Shown: piece after piece, positions 5,366 to 6,274 of the stretch
Position numbering within the stretch: the stretch's first letter is position 1
How the letters are laid out: the number at the start of each line of letters is the position of its first letter
DNA from: Candidatus Omnitrophota bacterium
GTDB taxonomy: Bacteria > Omnitrophota > Gorgyraeia > Tantalellales > Tantalellaceae
Assembly: GCA_023142805.1 (NCBI GenBank)
Contig: JAGLIU010000112.1
Coordinates: forward strand, 1-6,274
Direction of reading: 5' to 3'
Length of the DNA: 6,274 nt
Position numbers and translations under genes: made by a program
Notes under the pieces: generated by a model
What the model was told of the DNA's origin: nothing
Database searches by the model: none
Seen by the model: the letters and a program-made list of their open reading frames with translations, nothing else

Positions 5366-5839
5366 ATGAAAACCGGGAACAAAATACGTGATGTAGAACG
5401 CGGGAACAAAGGTTTTACTATGATCGAGATATTGTTGGTCCTGGTAGTCGTGGGTATATTGGCGGCGGTAGTGATCCCCAGAGTGGGTAAAGGCGGAGAA
5501 TTGTATAACAACTTTCTCGCTTATACGACCGCGCATAAAGTGGCCGCGGATCTGAGGCTTACGCGAAGATTGGCTATAACCACAGGGAATGATCATAGAC
5601 TTGAGTTTGATGTTGTAGCCGGAGAAAAGGTCTATTCCCTATCTGAAAATGACGGGGGATGGAGTACGATAAGCGAAGTAAAAACCATAGCGAGTGATGT
5701 TACCGTGAGCGGAGATTCAAGTGTTACTTTTTCGTTAACAGGTGCCGCTTCATCCGCCGCGTCTATCGGTTTTACCGCGGGGACAGCGAGTTATACGGAT
5801 AGTGTTGTCGCTTATACCGGCAAAGTGGAATTGAGTTAG
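5366..5839 (+). CDS. Minor pseudopilin, GspH/FimT-like
   Basis: This is a 157-residue prepilin with a 16-residue charged leader, predicted cut G16|F17 and Glu at +5 (E21), in 'FTMIEILLVLVVVGILAAVVIPRV'. The segment 'KVAADLRLTRRLAITTGNDHRLEF' (58-81) matches the pattern typical of the GspH/FimT domain, where an 'L-x-x-x-R-x-x-A' helix leads into the first beta strand. The rest is a Ser/Thr/Gly-rich beta domain ending in 'AYTGKVEL', similar to the GspH terminal strand. It is presumably a minor subunit near the filament tip. The start at 5366 has an AAAAGG (5349-5354) site 11 bases upstream. The 86-base gap before it is the widest within the pilus operon. The following gene starts within about ten bases of its stop, in the same frame. 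Confidence 0.85.
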   Translation: MKTGNKIRDVERGNKGFTMIEILLVLVVVGILAAVVIPRVGKGGELYNNFLAYTTAHKVAADLRLTRRLAITTGNDHRLEFDVVAGEKVYSLSENDGGWSTISEVKTIASDVTVSGDSSVTFSLTGAASSAASIGFTAGTASYTDSVVAYTGKVELS

Positions 5840-5848
5840 GTTTTCGGG

Positions 5849-6274
5849 ATGTTTATTTTTATGAACACAAAAAATTCTATAAATTCTAAAAACTTACGCG
5901 TCGGACAATATTCGATGCGTGATACACGTGGTTTTACTCTCCTGGAAGCGGTGTTGATAATTGCTATTCTCGGGATAATAGTAACGGCGATTTCTCCGCT
6001 TTTTAGGACAGTTGTGGAAGGTCGCGACGAGCAGGATCGGAGGCTTGAATTGCTCCAAGCCTCCAGGATCGGGATGGATGAGATGGTGAGAAATATTAGG
6101 ACGGCGACAGTATTCACAACGGCAAATGCCTCACGGATAGATTTTGAAAATTGGAATGCCGTTGATATTGAATATAAACTGACCGGAAATGTGTTGAAAA
6201 AGGATAATAATGTTTTACTTGAGAACGTTGATAATCTGACTTTTACTTATTATGATACGGAAGGCAATGTTACC
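5849..6274 (+). CDS. Minor pseudopilin, GspJ/PilW-like, truncated by window end
   Basis: This open frame continues to the last base without a stop; 142 codons are visible. The prepilin signal is 'DTRGFTLLEAV', with the cut between Gly (5930-5932) and Phe and Glu at +5 (5945-5947). The hydrophobic helix and 'LLQASRIGMDEMVRNIRTA' that follow are characteristic of GspJ/PilW proteins, in which this arginine-rich helix precedes the beta domain. The 'YYDTEGN' near the edge is the start of a typical strand-turn. The start is uncertain. ATG 5849 has AGG at 5838-5840 eight bases upstream. ATG 5861 gives a more hydrophilic 24-residue leader, and ATG 5915 gives only six. It is in the same frame as the preceding gene, whose stop TAG is at 5837-5839. 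Its likely partner GspK would lie beyond the window. Confidence 0.85.
   Translation, partial: MFIFMNTKNSINSKNLRVGQYSMRDTRGFTLLEAVLIIAILGIIVTAISPLFRTVVEGRDEQDRRLELLQASRIGMDEMVRNIRTATVFTTANASRIDFENWNAVDIEYKLTGNVLKKDNNVLLENVDNLTFTYYDTEGNVT

Overview
The window looks like chromosomal DNA from a Gram-negative-type bacterium. It has Shine-Dalgarno-led genes, consensus sigma70-like promoters and a type IV pilus / type II secretion (T4P/T2S) assembly operon. Base composition is AT-leaning by eye (not counted), and ATA, AGA and AGG codons are common. The run of short prepilins, two of them near-duplicates with a C-terminal 'WPA-DLSDIG---YFP-GIPV-P-D' pattern, reminds me of deep-branching candidate lineages such as Omnitrophota. 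That placement is inference from impression and was not tested by any search.

Layout. (1) Positions 1-65: a tRNA-Asn(GUU) gene on the minus strand, cut by the window edge, with a perfect consensus promoter (TTGACA-N17-TATAAT, minus strand) just upstream. (2) Positions 125-448: a non-coding stretch with one good and one weak rightward promoter candidate and three TTGCG repeats spaced exactly 23 bp. (3) Positions 449-1185: two consecutive, paralogous single-domain response regulators with no output domain. (4) Positions 1228-1279: a rho-independent terminator-like hairpin separating the regulators from the next unit. (5) Positions 1349 to the window end: seven co-directional genes with small gaps. 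In order they are a PilB/GspE assembly ATPase, a PilC/GspF inner-membrane platform protein, two tandem GspG-like prepilins, a GspI/PilV-like minor prepilin, a GspH/FimT-like minor prepilin, and a GspJ/PilW-like minor prepilin that runs off the end.

How they work together. The ATPase drives the platform protein, which lifts prepilin subunits out of the inner membrane into a helical filament. All five prepilins carry the type III signal (G|F at the cleavage site and Glu at mature position +5). They would be processed by a prepilin peptidase that is not in this window. The I, H and J-like proteins would form the initiation tip and the two G-like proteins the shaft. The E-F-G-G-I-H-J order is that of a T2SS pseudopilus operon, although the ATPase N-terminus is of the PilB/MshE type. 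Whether the machine secretes proteins or makes a surface pilus cannot be settled here. The two receivers are plausible regulators of this machine by proximity only.

Nothing here is clearly an undescribed system. The most distinctive points are a textbook EF-hand-type calcium loop in the GspI-like pseudopilin, a degenerate c-di-GMP motif in the ATPase N-domain, the recent-looking prepilin duplication with unequal ribosome binding sites, and the 23-bp-spaced TTGCG repeats.
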